NCBI RefSeq assembly: GCF_001548475.1 | Contig: NZ_LRUJ01000029.1 | Location: 1-64,000 of the forward strand | Source: Bordetella hinzii LMG 13501 | GTDB lineage: Bacteria; Pseudomonadota; Gammaproteobacteria; Burkholderiales; Burkholderiaceae_B | Direction of reading: 5' to 3' | DNA length: 64,000 nucleotides | In this document: in pieces, positions 46,829 through 56,456 of the stretch | How the letters are laid out: the number at the start of each line of letters is the position of its first letter | Numbering within the stretch: the first letter of the stretch is position 1 | Notes under the pieces: generated by a model | Databases searched by the model: none | What the model saw: the letters and a program-made list of their open reading frames with translations, nothing else | Told to the model about the DNA's origin: nothing | Made by a program: the position numbers and the translations under genes

Positions 46829-47560
46829 ATGACTTTCCGTACTGCACTGATTACCGGCGCATCGCGCGGCATAGGCGCTGCCATCGCCACCCGTCTGGCC
46901 CAGGACGGTTATGCCGTCGCCCTGAATTACGCTTCGCGCGGCGGCGAGGCCGAGGCGCTGGCGGCCGGCCTGCGTGAGCAGGGCGGCCGCGCCATTGCCG
47001 TGCAGGGCGATGTGGCTGACGCCGCCAGCGCGGCATCGCTGTTCGACCGCGTCGAGGCGGAATGGGGCGGCCTGGATGTGTTGGTCAACAACGCCGGCGT
47101 GCTGCAGACCGTGCCCCTGGCCAATGCCAGCGACACGGTGTTCGACCAGATGATGGAAGTCAATGTGCGCGGCGTATTCAATACGCTCAGGCTGGCCGCC
47201 CAGCGGCTGCGCGCGGGCGGTGCCATCGTCAATGTCTCCAGCACCCTGGTGGCCACCAATCTTCCGGGCTATGGCATTTATGTGGCGACCAAGGCCGCGG
47301 TCGAAGGTTTTACCCGCGTGCTGGCCAAGGAGCTGCGCGGCCGCGACATCACCGTCAATGCCGTGGCGCCCGGCCCGGTGGCCACCGAGCTGTTCTTCAC
47401 CGGCAAGACGCCCGAGCAGATCGCCACCTTCACCAAGGCCCCGCCGCTGGAGCGCCTGGGAGAACCCGTCGATATCGCCAATGTGGTCGGTTTCCTGGCC
47501 GGCCCCGACGGCCGCTGGGTCCATGGTCAAGTGGTGCGCGCCAACGGCGGCCTGGCCTAG
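46829..47560 (+). CDS. Short-chain dehydrogenase/reductase
   Basis: A 243-residue classical SDR. The cofactor motif is ITGASRGIGAAIA at residue 8, then VLVNNAGVLQTV, the catalytic Ser region NVSSTLVATNLPG and Y-x3-K in YVATKAAVEGF. Arg after the glycine motif and NYASRGGEAE suggest NADPH use. GAGG lies upstream of the ATG at 46829. A DedA-like gene follows after 16 bp. Substrate unknown. Confidence 0.86.
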   Translation: MTFRTALITGASRGIGAAIATRLAQDGYAVALNYASRGGEAEALAAGLREQGGRAIAVQGDVADAASAASLFDRVEAEWGGLDVLVNNAGVLQTVPLANASDTVFDQMMEVNVRGVFNTLRLAAQRLRAGGAIVNVSSTLVATNLPGYGIYVATKAAVEGFTRVLAKELRGRDITVNAVAPGPVATELFFTGKTPEQIATFTKAPPLERLGEPVDIANVVGFLAGPDGRWVHGQVVRANGGLA

Positions 47561-47576
47561 GGGCCTGCCTTCACCG

Positions 47577-48101
47577 ATGCTCGAATCGCTGCACGCGCTC
47601 TATGCCGCGCTGGCCGCCAAGCTGCCGGCGCTGGGGCCCTGGCTTGCGCCGCTGGCCTTCGTGCTCGCCTTCGTCAAATCCCTGCCGCTGGTGGCCTTGT
47701 TCATTCCCGGCACGGCGCTTCTGCTGTCCATCGGCGCGGCCATCCGCCTGAGCGAAGCCGGGTTTGTCGACGTGTGGCTGGCGATTTCGCTGGGAGCGGC
47801 GCTGGGCGACTGGGTGTCCTTTGCCCTGGGCGTCTGGGCCGGTCCGCGCGTCATGCACTGGAACTGGCTCAGGCAGCGCCCGCACATGGTGTTGCGCGCG
47901 GCCGCCTTCGTGCAGCGCTGGGGCGTGCTGAGCATCGTGCTGTGCCGCTTCTTCGGTCCCTTGAGGGCCACCGTACCGCTGGCCGCGGGCGTTTTCGGCA
48001 TGCGGGCGGCCGCCTTCCAGGCGGCCAATTGGTCATCGGCCCTGCTCTGGGCGGCCGCGCTGCTGGCCCCGGGCTGGCTGGGCAGCCAATGGCTACCGTA
48101 G
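47577..48101 (+). CDS. DedA-like (SNARE-associated / VTT) membrane protein
   Basis: A 174-residue integral membrane protein of the DedA/VTT family. Features are the helix-hairpin ALFIPGTALLLSIGAAIRL, the conserved GAALGDWVSFALGVWAG and the Arg-containing FFGPLRATVPLAAGVFGM. DedA proteins are thought to flip or transport lipid carriers. It follows the SDR gene by 16 bp. Shorter than typical DedA (about 200), mainly at the C-terminus. Confidence 0.82.
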   Translation: MLESLHALYAALAAKLPALGPWLAPLAFVLAFVKSLPLVALFIPGTALLLSIGAAIRLSEAGFVDVWLAISLGAALGDWVSFALGVWAGPRVMHWNWLRQRPHMVLRAAAFVQRWGVLSIVLCRFFGPLRATVPLAAGVFGMRAAAFQAANWSSALLWAAALLAPGWLGSQWLP

Positions 48102-48105
48102 CCGC

Positions 48106-48381
48106 TCAGCTCATCTGCTCGTATTGACCCTGGGCCGCGTTGATCAGGCGGCGCAAGGCCGGATCGCGCGGCACCAGGACGTCGAACAATCCCAGGGCCT
48201 GCAAGGCCGGCAGGCTGGCGAGCAATCGGGCCTCGGCCGCCTTGCGGCTGCCGGCATCCCGCGCGCGATCGCCCCAGGCGCGCGCATTGGCCAGGAAGGC
48301 GGCCACCGTGCCTTTGCGCACGGCCAGGCCGTCGATGTCGAGATGATCGACGTGGTCGGGGAGTATGTCTTCTGCACGCAT
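48106..48381 (-). CDS. Small hypothetical protein, 91 residues
   Basis: A helical, soluble protein (MRAEDILPDHVDHLDIDGLA, VRKGTVAAFLANARAW, then LLASLPALQALGLFDVLVP). An AAGGAG ribosome site lies 5 nt before the ATG at 48381, which supports a real gene. No family recognised. It is convergent with the DedA-like gene, 4 bp apart. Confidence 0.65.
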   Translation of the reverse strand: MRAEDILPDHVDHLDIDGLAVRKGTVAAFLANARAWGDRARDAGSRKAAEARLLASLPALQALGLFDVLVPRDPALRRLINAAQGQYEQMS

Positions 48382-48484
48382 GGCGGCTCCTTGGTATGAC
48401 GGTATCCAAGGTATCGCCAATCGGCGCGCCCGCGTGCCGCGCGCGCGCCAATCGATAACGCCCGGCCGCCAGGCCGCCCCGGCC

Positions 48485-49924
48485 TCAGACCCCGACGACC
48501 GAGACCGCCTTGGTCACGAGGTAGGCCTCCAGCGCCTCGGGGCCGCCCTCGGAGCCATAGCCCGAATCCTTCACGCCGCCGAAGGGCAGTTCGGCTGAAG
48601 GCGTGGCGGGCTGGTTGACCCACAGCATGCCGACTTCCAGGCGGCGGGACAGCGCATGCACGGTCTTGATCGACCGCGTGAACCCGTAAGCAGCCAGGCC
48701 GAAGGGCAGGCGGTTGGCTTCATGGATGGCTTCATCCAGGGTATCGAAGCTGCGGATCGCCGCGATCGGGCCGAAGGGCTCTTCGTTGAACACGTCGGCA
48801 TCGAGCGGAACATCCGTCAGGATCGTCGGCGCAAAGAAATTGCCGGCGCCGCCCACCCGCGAGCCGCCAGTGGCCACGCGAGCGCCTTTTTCGCTGGCGT
48901 TCCTGACGATCTTGTCCATGGCCGCCAGGCGGCGGTCATTGGCCAGCGGGCCCAGCGTCGTGCCCTCGGCCAGGCCGTCGCCCAGCTTGAGTTTTTCGGC
49001 ATGGGCCACGAAGGCGCGTTCGAATTCGGCCTTGATGTTCTTGTGCACCAGAAAGCGCGTCGGCGAAATGCACACCTGGCCGGCGTTGCGGAACTTGGCG
49101 CCGCCCGAAGCCTTCACGGCCAGCTCGACATCGGCGTCTTCGGCCACGATGACGGGGGCGTGGCCGCCCAGCTCCATCGTCACACGCTTCATGTGGCGGC
49201 CCGCCAGCGCGGCCAGTTCCTTGCCCACGGGCGTGGAGCCGGTGAACGTGACCTTGCGTATCACCGGATGCGGAATCAGGTAGGCGGAGATTTCGGCCGG
49301 GGAACCGAAGACCAGCCCCAGCACGCCCTTGGGGATGCCGGCGTCGACGAAGCAATTGAGCAGGGCAGCCGGGGAAGCGGGGGTTTCCTCGGGCGCCTTC
49401 ACCAGGAAGGAGCAGCCCGCGGCCAGGGCGGCGCCGAGCTTGCGCACGACCTGGTTGACCGGAAAGTTCCAGGGCGTGAAAGCCGCCACCGGCCCCACGG
49501 GCTCCTTGATGACGAGCTGCTGCGCGGCCATGTTGCGCGAAGGCACGATGCGGCCATAGACGCGCAGGGCCTCATTGGCGAACCAGTCGATGATCTCCGC
49601 GCCGGCGAGCACCTCGCCGCGGGCCTCGGCCAGCGGTTTGCCCTGTTCGCGGGTCAGCAGGCGCGCGACCGCGTCGGCGCGCTCGCGCAACAGGGCCGCG
49701 GCGCGGCGCATGATGCCGCAGCGCTCGTGGGCGGACATGTCGCGCCAGGTTTCAAAGCCGCGCTGGGCGGCCGCCAGGGCAAGATCGAGATCGTGCTGGC
49801 TGGCGCGCGCGACCTGGCCGATCTTCTGGCCGGTGGCGGGGTTGACGACATCGATGCGCGCGCCGCCCTGGGCTTCGCGCCATTCGTTGTCGATCAGTAG
49901 CAAAGTGTCGGGATAGTCGCTCAT
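48485..49924 (-). CDS. NAD(P)-dependent succinate-semialdehyde-type aldehyde dehydrogenase
   Basis: A 479-residue aldehyde dehydrogenase of the GabD/SSADH group. Visible are [32 protein letters not shown], the general-base Glu in [13 protein letters not shown], and catalytic Cys in [14 protein letters not shown]. Near the end are [15 protein letters not shown] and [14 protein letters not shown]. The start at 49924 ([15 protein letters not shown]) is typical. It shares a strand with the Crp/Fnr gene upstream and lies near a Bug-hydrolase-SDR operon, suggesting a catabolic role. True substrate may be a semialdehyde other than succinate semialdehyde. Confidence 0.87.
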   Translation of the reverse strand: MSDYPDTLLLIDNEWREAQGGARIDVVNPATGQKIGQVARASQHDLDLALAAAQRGFETWRDMSAHERCGIMRRAAALLRERADAVARLLTREQGKPLAEARGEVLAGAEIIDWFANEALRVYGRIVPSRNMAAQQLVIKEPVGPVAAFTPWNFPVNQVVRKLGAALAAGCSFLVKAPEETPASPAALLNCFVDAGIPKGVLGLVFGSPAEISAYLIPHPVIRKVTFTGSTPVGKELAALAGRHMKRVTMELGGHAPVIVAEDADVELAVKASGGAKFRNAGQVCISPTRFLVHKNIKAEFERAFVAHAEKLKLGDGLAEGTTLGPLANDRRLAAMDKIVRNASEKGARVATGGSRVGGAGNFFAPTILTDVPLDADVFNEEPFGPIAAIRSFDTLDEAIHEANRLPFGLAAYGFTRSIKTVHALSRRLEVGMLWVNQPATPSAELPFGGVKDSGYGSEGGPEALEAYLVTKAVSVVGV

Positions 49925-50187
49925 GAGGGTTCCATGGTTGAACGGAGGGAAGGCATCATGCCGGGCGCGCCATCCTGGCCGTCGGTTGCGCGCATGGGCA
50001 GGCGGCCGGGATCGCACCGGGCGCGGGCGCTGATCGGCCTGCGCCGCGGCAGTGTGTCCGGACCAGTATAGAAAGAATGATTCCATGCTGAAACCCTGGG
50101 CGCATTGCCGTGGGAGAGGACGCCGCCGGACTCTCCGGCCTGGGCCTTGCGCGCCAGCCGGCGGCAACGGACCGGCATGGAGCCCCC

Positions 50188-50925
50188 TTAAGCGGGATCC
50201 GCTTGCGTATAGAGGGCTTTCAAGCCGGCCACGTCCCGCACCCAGATACCGCCATAACCCAGGCCCACCAGGCCCAGGGACTCCAATTGCTTGAGTTCGC
50301 GGTTGACGGCATTGCGCGAGACCCCCATGAGGGTTGCCAGCGTGTCCTGCGTCTGCGGCACGGCGATGCCGCGTTCGGTGGCCGGCCGGTCCGCGGAGAG
50401 GGCGCAGAGCAGGCGCGGCAGGCGTTGGTTGAGCGTGCGCAGGGCCAGCTCGTCGATGATGGCATGGGCCGTGCGGATGCGTTGGCACAGCAGGGTGACG
50501 AAATGCCGGTAGAGGCCGGGCTCGCGCTCGACGATGGCCAGGAAGGCGGGCTTGGGAAGAATGAGGATTTCGGTCTCCTGGCAGGCGCGGCTGTCGCGCA
50601 TCATGCCGCCGCCGTCCAGGACGGCGGCCAGGCCCCACAGGCCGCGGAATTCGAGCATGGACAGCGCGAATTCATGGCCTTCGCCGGAAAACGAGCTGGT
50701 ATGAATGGCGCCCCGGATGATGAGCACCACGCCGGGCGCTTCGCTGCCGCGGCTGGCGAAGAGTTCCCCGTGGGCCAGCGTGCGCCACTGGGCGATGTCG
50801 GCGAAGGCGGCCAGCACATGGCCGGGCATGTCGGCAAAGCAGGGGCTGGCGCGCAGGTGGGCCAGTATCGCGTCGCGGCCCTTCTCGCGGGCGGGTTCCG
50901 GTGCTGCCGCTGCGGTCATCGTCAA
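50188..50925 (-). CDS. Crp/Fnr-family transcriptional regulator
   Basis: A 245-residue regulator: cyclic-nucleotide-binding-like domain (about 25-140, [20 protein letters not shown], then [15 protein letters not shown]) and a C-terminal Crp helix-turn-helix ([20 protein letters not shown]). No N-terminal Cys cluster like that of FNR is present, so oxygen sensing by an iron-sulphur centre is unlikely. It lies divergent to a Bug-hydrolase-SDR operon and upstream of the aldehyde dehydrogenase on the same strand, making both likely targets. Confidence 0.88.
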   Translation of the reverse strand: MTMTAAAAPEPAREKGRDAILAHLRASPCFADMPGHVLAAFADIAQWRTLAHGELFASRGSEAPGVVLIIRGAIHTSSFSGEGHEFALSMLEFRGLWGLAAVLDGGGMMRDSRACQETEILILPKPAFLAIVEREPGLYRHFVTLLCQRIRTAHAIIDELALRTLNQRLPRLLCALSADRPATERGIAVPQTQDTLATLMGVSRNAVNRELKQLESLGLVGLGYGGIWVRDVAGLKALYTQADPA

Positions 50926-51043
50926 TCTCTATCGGCGGGGCGCGGCCCCGGGGATTCCAGGAAATGTAATGTACTTGATATTTGCCGCCGTCCCCGCTCC
51001 CTAGAATCCCGTGCACACTCTCTGACTGGCTGTGAGGATATTC

Positions 51044-52003
51044 ATGAAGCGTTGGTTTCTTGCCGTACTGGCCCTGCTCCTGGCCGCTCCGCCGGCACTG
51101 GCGGATGCCTTCCCCGAGCGCCCCATGCGCATCGTCGTGCCGTATCCGGCCGGCGGCACGACCGACGTGCTCGTGCGCATGCTGCAAAAACCCGTCGCCG
51201 AGGCCGCGGGCCAGCCCCTGGTGGTGGACAACCGCCCCGGCGGCGCCTCGGTGATCGGCACCGGTCATGTGGCGCAGTCGGCGCCGGACGGCTACACCGT
51301 GCTGGGCGGCGATCTCTCGATGCTGGTCAACCCTTCGCTCTTGAAGAATATGCCGTATGACACGGCCAGGGACTTCCGCGGCGTGACCATGCTGGCGCGC
51401 GCGCCGCTTGTTCTGCTGGTCCATCCTTCGGTGCCGGCAAAGACCCTGGACGAGCTGATCGCGCTGGCCCGTGCCAAGCCGGGCATGTTGAACTTTGCTT
51501 CCGGCGGCTATGGCACCTCCACCCACATGGCCGGCGAGATGTTCCGCCGCGCCGCGGGCATCGAGATCGAGCATGTGCCCTATCAGGGGGTGGCGCCGGC
51601 AATGACCGCGCTGCTGGGCGGGCAGGTGCAGATGTATTTTGGCGGCACGACCACGGCACTGAGCTATATCCAGTCGGGCAAGCTGCGCGCCCTGGCCGTC
51701 ACGGGCGCGTCGCCCAGCCCGCTGCTGCCCGATGTGCCGACCTTCGAGTCGCGCGGCATCAAGGGCGTCAACGCGGACACTTTCTGGGGCGTGTACGCCC
51801 CGGCCAAGACGCCGGACGCGGTCATCGCCAAGCTCAACCAGTACTACACCGCCGCCTTGCGCGACCCCGAAGTGCTCAAGCGCACGCGCGAACTGGGGCT
51901 GGAGCTGATCGGCAACAGCGCCGAAGCACACACCGCGCAGATGCGCCAGATGATCAAGGACTGGGGCGAATTCGTCGCCCGCGCCGGCATCAAGCTGGAC
52001 TGA
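51044..52003 (+). CDS. Bug/TctC-family periplasmic substrate-binding protein 3
   Basis: A 319-residue Bug receptor: signal peptide MKRWFLAVLALLLAAPPALA, then the family motifs MRIVVPYPAGGTTDVLVR, DNRPGGASVIG and MPYDTARDFRGVTML. ATG 51044 is preferred over GTG 51032 because GAGG lies about 7 nt before it. No TctAB genes are near. First gene of an operon with an alpha/beta hydrolase and an SDR, divergent from the Crp/Fnr regulator. Ligand unknown. Confidence 0.88.
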   Translation: MKRWFLAVLALLLAAPPALADAFPERPMRIVVPYPAGGTTDVLVRMLQKPVAEAAGQPLVVDNRPGGASVIGTGHVAQSAPDGYTVLGGDLSMLVNPSLLKNMPYDTARDFRGVTMLARAPLVLLVHPSVPAKTLDELIALARAKPGMLNFASGGYGTSTHMAGEMFRRAAGIEIEHVPYQGVAPAMTALLGGQVQMYFGGTTTALSYIQSGKLRALAVTGASPSPLLPDVPTFESRGIKGVNADTFWGVYAPAKTPDAVIAKLNQYYTAALRDPEVLKRTRELGLELIGNSAEAHTAQMRQMIKDWGEFVARAGIKLD

Positions 52004-52043
52004 CCGGCGGGCCCGCCCGTCCTTTGAAGAGCGAGATTGTCAT

Positions 52044-52865
52044 ATGCAAGCGTTTTACGAGCGCGACGGCCTGCGCCTGAGCTATTACGTCGACGACTTT
52101 ACCGACCCATGGCGCGAAGCGCCCACGTTGCTGCTGGTCCATGGCGCCATGGCCCGCGCCGACCGCTTCTACTCCTGGGTGCCGGCCCTGTGCCGCGACT
52201 ATCGCGTGGTGCGCGTCGATCTGCGCGGCCATGGCCGCTCGCAGGTACCCTCGCTGGATGCGCCGCTGGACCTCGATGTGCTGGTGGCCGACATGCTCGC
52301 GCTGCTGGACCATCTGGGCTGCCAGCGGGTGCATTTCGTCGGCAACTCGGCCGGCGGCTATGTGGGCCAGTACCTGGCCATGCAGCATCCGGCGCGGGTG
52401 GAGAGCCTGGCGCTGTTCGGCTCCGCCCCGGGTCTGAAGAACAGCCAGGCCTCGACCTGGCTGGACAAAGTGGCCCGGCGCGGCTTGCGGCAATTCCTGG
52501 CCGACACCATCGATGACCGCTTTCCGCCGCAACTGGTGGGCACGCCGCAATGCGAGCAGTTCCTCGATACCTTGGCCGACAACAACTTGCCCTGGATCGG
52601 CAAGTTCGTCGGCTATATGGCGCAACAGGAATGGGGCGACCAGCTGCACCGCATCCAATGCCCGACGCTGGTGGTGATTCCGGGCATGGGCAAGATCGGC
52701 GCGATGGATGCCTACCAACCCATGCGCGACCACCTCAAGCAGGCCGAGATCCTGGTCTACGACGGCGAGCGGCACAGCATCTGCGAATACCTGCCGCAGC
52801 GCTGCGTGGCCGACCTGCGCAGCTTCCTGGCCCGCCACGGCGGCGTCGCATGGCCGGCGGCCTGA
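52044..52865 (+). CDS. Alpha/beta hydrolase
   Basis: A 273-residue alpha/beta hydrolase resembling 3-oxoadipate enol-lactonases and C-C bond hydrolases. The oxyanion motif is LVHGAMARADRF, the nucleophile elbow VGNSAGGYVGQ gives the Ser, and the His lies in GERHSICEYLP. The acid residue is less clear; the usual Asp-x-x-T is replaced by GMGKIGAMDAY. It follows the Bug gene by 40 bp and overlaps the SDR gene by 16 bp, so the three form an operon. Confidence 0.85.
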   Translation: MQAFYERDGLRLSYYVDDFTDPWREAPTLLLVHGAMARADRFYSWVPALCRDYRVVRVDLRGHGRSQVPSLDAPLDLDVLVADMLALLDHLGCQRVHFVGNSAGGYVGQYLAMQHPARVESLALFGSAPGLKNSQASTWLDKVARRGLRQFLADTIDDRFPPQLVGTPQCEQFLDTLADNNLPWIGKFVGYMAQQEWGDQLHRIQCPTLVVIPGMGKIGAMDAYQPMRDHLKQAEILVYDGERHSICEYLPQRCVADLRSFLARHGGVAWPAA

Positions 52866-53638
52866 CCAGGGCCGCCGCGCCGGGCCGGCTGGCCGGCCGC
52901 GTCGCCTTCATCACCGGCGGCGCCGGCGGCATCGCCGGCGCGACCGCGCGCCGCTTTGCCGCCGAGGGCGCCGCTGTCGTGCTGGTGGACCTGCGCGCGC
53001 AGGCCGCCGGCATGCTGGCGCAGGAAATCCGCCTGGCCGGCGGCCGCGCCCAGGCCCTGGCCGCCGATATCACCGACGAGGCGGCCGTGAAACAGGCGGT
53101 GGCCGCCGCCTTGGCCGAATTCGGCAAGATCGACATCCTGTTCAATTGCGCGGGCGGCTCCAGGCCCTACGACGGGCCCGTGGATCAGGTGGACCTGGAC
53201 CTCTGGTCGCGCACGCTGCGGCTCGACCTGGACGGGACCATGCTCTGCTGCCGCCACGTCATCCCGGCCATCATCGAGGCGGGCGGCGGCACGGTGGTCA
53301 ACATGTCCTCGGGTGCCGGACTGCGCGGCAGCTTCGCCGGCCACGCCTATACGGCGGCCAAGGGCGCGGTGATCTCCCTCACCCGGGCCCTGGCGGCCAG
53401 CTATGCGCCCAAGGGCGTGCGCGTCAACGCCATCTGCGCCGGCCGCATCCGCACCGAACGCATCCTCAACCACGAGGACGCCGGCCAGCCGGCCTCCGAG
53501 GCGTCCAGGCTGCGCTATCCGAACCGCGAGGGCGAACCCGAGGACATCGCCAATATCGCGCTGTTTCTGGCCAGCAGTGAATCGCGCATGATCACGGGCG
53601 AGGCCATCGCCGCCAATGGCGGCTACGCGGCTTTCTAG
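52850..53638 (+). CDS. Short-chain dehydrogenase/reductase
   Basis: A 262-residue classical SDR: cofactor motif ITGGAGGIAGATARRF, acidic residue after beta-2 (LVDLRAQ) favouring NAD, NCAGGSRPYDG, catalytic Ser region VVNMSSGAGLRG, and Y-x3-K in YTAAKGAV. It starts inside the end of the hydrolase gene (16-bp overlap). The set Bug receptor, hydrolase and SDR suggests stepwise breakdown of an imported ester or lactone, by inference. Confidence 0.86.
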   Translation: MAGGLTRAAAPGRLAGRVAFITGGAGGIAGATARRFAAEGAAVVLVDLRAQAAGMLAQEIRLAGGRAQALAADITDEAAVKQAVAAALAEFGKIDILFNCAGGSRPYDGPVDQVDLDLWSRTLRLDLDGTMLCCRHVIPAIIEAGGGTVVNMSSGAGLRGSFAGHAYTAAKGAVISLTRALAASYAPKGVRVNAICAGRIRTERILNHEDAGQPASEASRLRYPNREGEPEDIANIALFLASSESRMITGEAIAANGGYAAF

Positions 53639-53811
53639 GCCGCGGCAAGTCTGTCGTGAAGGGAAGGGGGACGAAGCCGGGAAAGCTCGGCCGAGTGTGC
53701 GTAGCAGCAGGAGCCGGACACCGCCATAGAGCGGCGCCGGCCCCGGGCATGGCGGGCGGCATTGCCGGTGTTACCGGCGTGCCGCCTGTTTGCCATGGGC
53801 GCGGCGGCAGA

Positions 53812-53843
53812 CAAAAAAAAGCGGCCAGGTTTCCCTTGCCGCT
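53812..53843 (-). terminator. Terminator of tmRNA
   Basis: On the minus strand AGCGGC (53838-53843) pairs with GCCGCT (53820-53825) around a 12-nt loop and is followed by a T8 run. It lies about 32 nt past the tmRNA 3' end. Confidence 0.85.
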
Positions 53844-53874
53844 CTTGTACAGCCCTGTCCAGGACTGTCGGAAT

Positions 53875-54263
53875 TGGTGGAGCCGGGGGGAATTGAACCC
53901 CCGTCCGCAAGCCCTCCGCAGTCAGTTCTACATGCTTAGTCGATCTATTTGGATTTAACCCCGGACTTAGCCGATCAACGGGCCGGACCGAGGCGATTCA
54001 CGTAATTTAAATCTGAGCCGTGTGACCCCAGCGCAGACCGATTCCTTGTGAATAACGTTGCTGTGGTTCGAGGGTTGCCCCCCTAGGAAGTTGCCTTCCT
54101 CCACCTGACCCAAGGACAGATCAGTGCAACGGCTCACCGATTAAGCGGCGAGAGCGAAACGCTCGTCGTTGGCGTTTGTTTGTTTCCAGTGGATTTACGA
54201 GCTTACTGGTGCTCGGCATGCCCTGAGCTGTTTCATGACCCACGTCGAATCCGGATCGGCCCC
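53875..54263 (-). ncRNA. ssrA: Transfer-messenger RNA (tmRNA)
   Basis: tmRNA rescues stalled ribosomes with SmpB. On the minus strand the RNA begins GGGGCCGATCCGGATTCGACG and ends with a tRNA-like T arm (GGGGGGAATTGAACCCCC, split by the loop) and an encoded CCA. Length is about 389 nt. The tag reading frame at 54173-54141 reads GCC-AAC-GAC-GAG-CGT-TTC-GCT-CTC-GCC-GCT-TAA, giving ANDERFALAA, with the LAA degradation end. A TACAAT at 54277-54282 (minus strand) may be the -10. It is a single-piece molecule, not permuted. Confidence 0.95.
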
Positions 54264-54341
54264 TAGGGAACTTCGTATTGTACGTCAAATAGGGGCGGGG
54301 CGCCGGATTTCAAGGGCTCGGCGCGTCCCCGGGGCCGTTGC

Positions 54342-55520
54342 CTAGCCGGCCATGCCGTCGCAGACGGGCGGCGCCTGGCGGCGACGGGCGCGCGTCATCA
54401 GGCCGATGGCCAGTACCAGCGCGGCCACCAGGATGAGGGCGGCCGACCAGCCCAGGGCAGGCAGGCCCAGCTGGTCGATGACATCGCCGCCCACCACGGC
54501 GCCCAGGCCGATGCCGATGTTGGCGCCCGAGATGTTCAGCGAAGCCGCGAAAGCCGGGGCCTGCGGCGCGGACTTCATGACGCGCACATGGCAGACGATA
54601 AAGAGCGCGGATTGGGCGACGCCCCAGGCGCCCAGCGTCAGGGCCAGCGTGAGGGGCGCGTCCATGACCAAGGTGACCACCGACAGGCTGGCCGCCATCA
54701 GGGCGGTGAACACCGTGGTCGCGCCCAGCGGGCTTTTGTCGACCAGCCGCCCGCCCAGGCTGTTGCCGACGATGCCGATGGCGCCGAAGCCCATCATGCT
54801 CCAGCCCACGATGCGCCCGTCAAAGCCGCCCAGCCGTTCCAGCATGTCGGCCAGATAGGTATAGGCGGTGAACATGCCCGTGAAGATCAGCAGCGAGAGC
54901 AGGACATGGCCGATCACCATGGGATCGCGCAGGATCCGCAACTGGGCGCCGAAACGCAGGCCCTCGCCGGCCACGCGGATGGCCGGAAAGCTCAGGGCCA
55001 GCAGAACGGCCTTGCCGAAGGATACCGCCGCCAGCACGCCGAAGGCGGCGCGCCAGCCGAAGGCATCGGAGATCAGCACGCCGATGGGGATGCCGAACAC
55101 CGTGGCCGCGACAATGCCGAAGGCCACCATGGAGATGGCCCGTCCGGCATGGGCCGGACCGACCAGTTCGACCGCCGTGGCGCTGGCCAGCGACCAGAAC
55201 ACGGGCAGGGCCAGCGCGGGGACGAAACGCGCGATGGCCATGATCCAGATATTGGGCGCCAAGGCGGCCAGCACATTGGCCAGGCCGAACAGGATGAGCA
55301 CGCCGATGAACAGGCGTTTGCGCTCGATATTGCCGGCCAGCGCGGTCAGGAAGGGGCCGGCGCTGGCCACGGTGAAGGCAAACAGCGACACCAGCAGGCC
55401 GGCCTGCGAGACGGTGACCCGCAGTTCGCGCGCCATGGGCGGCAGCAGGCCGATGATCAGGAATTCGGTGGTCAGAATAGTGAATCCGGCCGCCGACAGC
55501 AGCACGATGGGTAATAGCAT
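54342..55520 (-). CDS. MFS transporter (AraJ/NepI-like)
   Basis: A 392-residue 12-helix major facilitator family exporter. The start MLLPIVLLSAAGFTILTTEF at 55520 is typical of the AraJ/YdhP group; an in-frame upstream extension is Ser/Arg/Pro-rich and unlikely. Helix 1 is followed by IIGLLPPMARELRV. The helix 2-3 region contains GNIERKRLFIGVL, corresponding to the family signature. These transporters export sugars, nucleosides or drugs; the substrate is not evident. tmRNA lies downstream. Confidence 0.86.
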   Translation of the reverse strand: MLLPIVLLSAAGFTILTTEFLIIGLLPPMARELRVTVSQAGLLVSLFAFTVASAGPFLTALAGNIERKRLFIGVLILFGLANVLAALAPNIWIMAIARFVPALALPVFWSLASATAVELVGPAHAGRAISMVAFGIVAATVFGIPIGVLISDAFGWRAAFGVLAAVSFGKAVLLALSFPAIRVAGEGLRFGAQLRILRDPMVIGHVLLSLLIFTGMFTAYTYLADMLERLGGFDGRIVGWSMMGFGAIGIVGNSLGGRLVDKSPLGATTVFTALMAASLSVVTLVMDAPLTLALTLGAWGVAQSALFIVCHVRVMKSAPQAPAFAASLNISGANIGIGLGAVVGGDVIDQLGLPALGWSAALILVAALVLAIGLMTRARRRQAPPVCDGMAG

Positions 55521-55746
55521 GGATCTCTCGATTCCCGTGGCCAGGACCACGGTAGGCGGTGGGTGAAAGGTAAACAGGGGGGAGCGGGCGAGAAGGAACA
55601 ACAGGCGCGAGCGGCGCGACAGCCCGGGGATTGTCTGTATTTTGCGGCGGGAATGCGTCGGGATAAAGACGCTGGCGCCGCCAGAAGTGGTTGGCTGGAT
55701 CGAACAATGCCTGTCCGACCCCATGAGGCGCCCGTGGCGCCGGGCG

Positions 55747-55771
55747 GGGCACGCCCTGCCGGGGCGTGCCT
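55747..55771. other. Inverted repeat downstream of gph
   Basis: A 9-bp inverted repeat (55748-55756 with 55762-55770) lies just downstream of gph. A weak T-rich stretch follows on the plus strand only, so its role as a terminator for gph is uncertain. The surrounding 261 bp (55521-55781) otherwise hold only the MFS gene promoter. Confidence 0.3.
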
Positions 55772-55781
55772 CTTTATGCTC

Positions 55782-56456
55782 TCAAGCCTGGCCGCGCGGC
55801 AGCAGCGGGCGGATGGCGTCCCACAGGGCCAGCGGCGAGTCTACCCGGCCTTCCGCCTGCCAGTGGGCGATGTCTTCGTTTTCATTGACGTAGCCGTAGG
55901 CGGCGGCAATGGCGGGCATGCCGGCCGCATGGGCCGCCTGGATATCGCGCAGATCATCGCCCACGTAAATGCAGCGGCTGGTCGCGAAGCCTGCCTGTTC
56001 GGCGGCGTGCAGCAGTGGCAGCGGATGCGGCTTGGCATGGGCGGTGGTGTCGCCGCAGACCAGCACGGCGCTTTCGCGCACCAGTCCCAGGTGCTCGACG
56101 ATGGGCAGCGTGAGATGGGTGACCTTGTTGGTGACGATGCCCCAGGCCAGCCCTTGCGAACGGATGTGCGCCAGCAGGTCGGCGATGCCTGGGAACAGCC
56201 GGCTTTCGCGTGTGGAGCCTTCCGCGTAGTCGGCGATGAACTGCAGGCGGGCGGGCTCATAGGCTTCATCGCCGGGCACCAGGCCCAGCGCTACGCGCAG
56301 CAGGCCGCGCGCGCCTTGGGAGGCCACCGGGCGCAGCTGTTCGTAGGGCAGGGGCTGCATGCCGCGGCGCGTGCGCTGGCGGTTGGCCGCCGCGGCCAGG
56401 TCGGGGGCGGTATCGGCCAGGGTGCCGTCGAAGTCGAACAGGATCAGCGCGCTCAT
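55782..56456 (-). CDS. gph: Phosphoglycolate phosphatase
   Basis: A 224-residue HAD-superfamily phosphatase. Motif [17 protein letters not shown] carries the nucleophile Asp, motif II WGIVTNK, motif III Lys in [11 protein letters not shown], motif [14 protein letters not shown]. It dephosphorylates 2-phosphoglycolate formed during DNA repair. It overlaps ubiG by 4 bp, a linkage common in proteobacteria, which supports Gph over other HAD enzymes. Confidence 0.9.
   Translation of the reverse strand: MSALILFDFDGTLADTAPDLAAAANRQRTRRGMQPLPYEQLRPVASQGARGLLRVALGLVPGDEAYEPARLQFIADYAEGSTRESRLFPGIADLLAHIRSQGLAWGIVTNKVTHLTLPIVEHLGLVRESAVLVCGDTTAHAKPHPLPLLHAAEQAGFATSRCIYVGDDLRDIQAAHAAGMPAIAAAYGYVNENEDIAHWQAEGRVDSPLALWDAIRPLLPRGQA

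Noticed and set aside
53880-53950. Apparent tRNA 3' half (T-arm-like GGAATTGAACCCCC)
   Set aside because: It is the tRNA-like end of tmRNA, confirmed by the matching 5' end at 54263 and the tag frame; no separate tRNA exists here.
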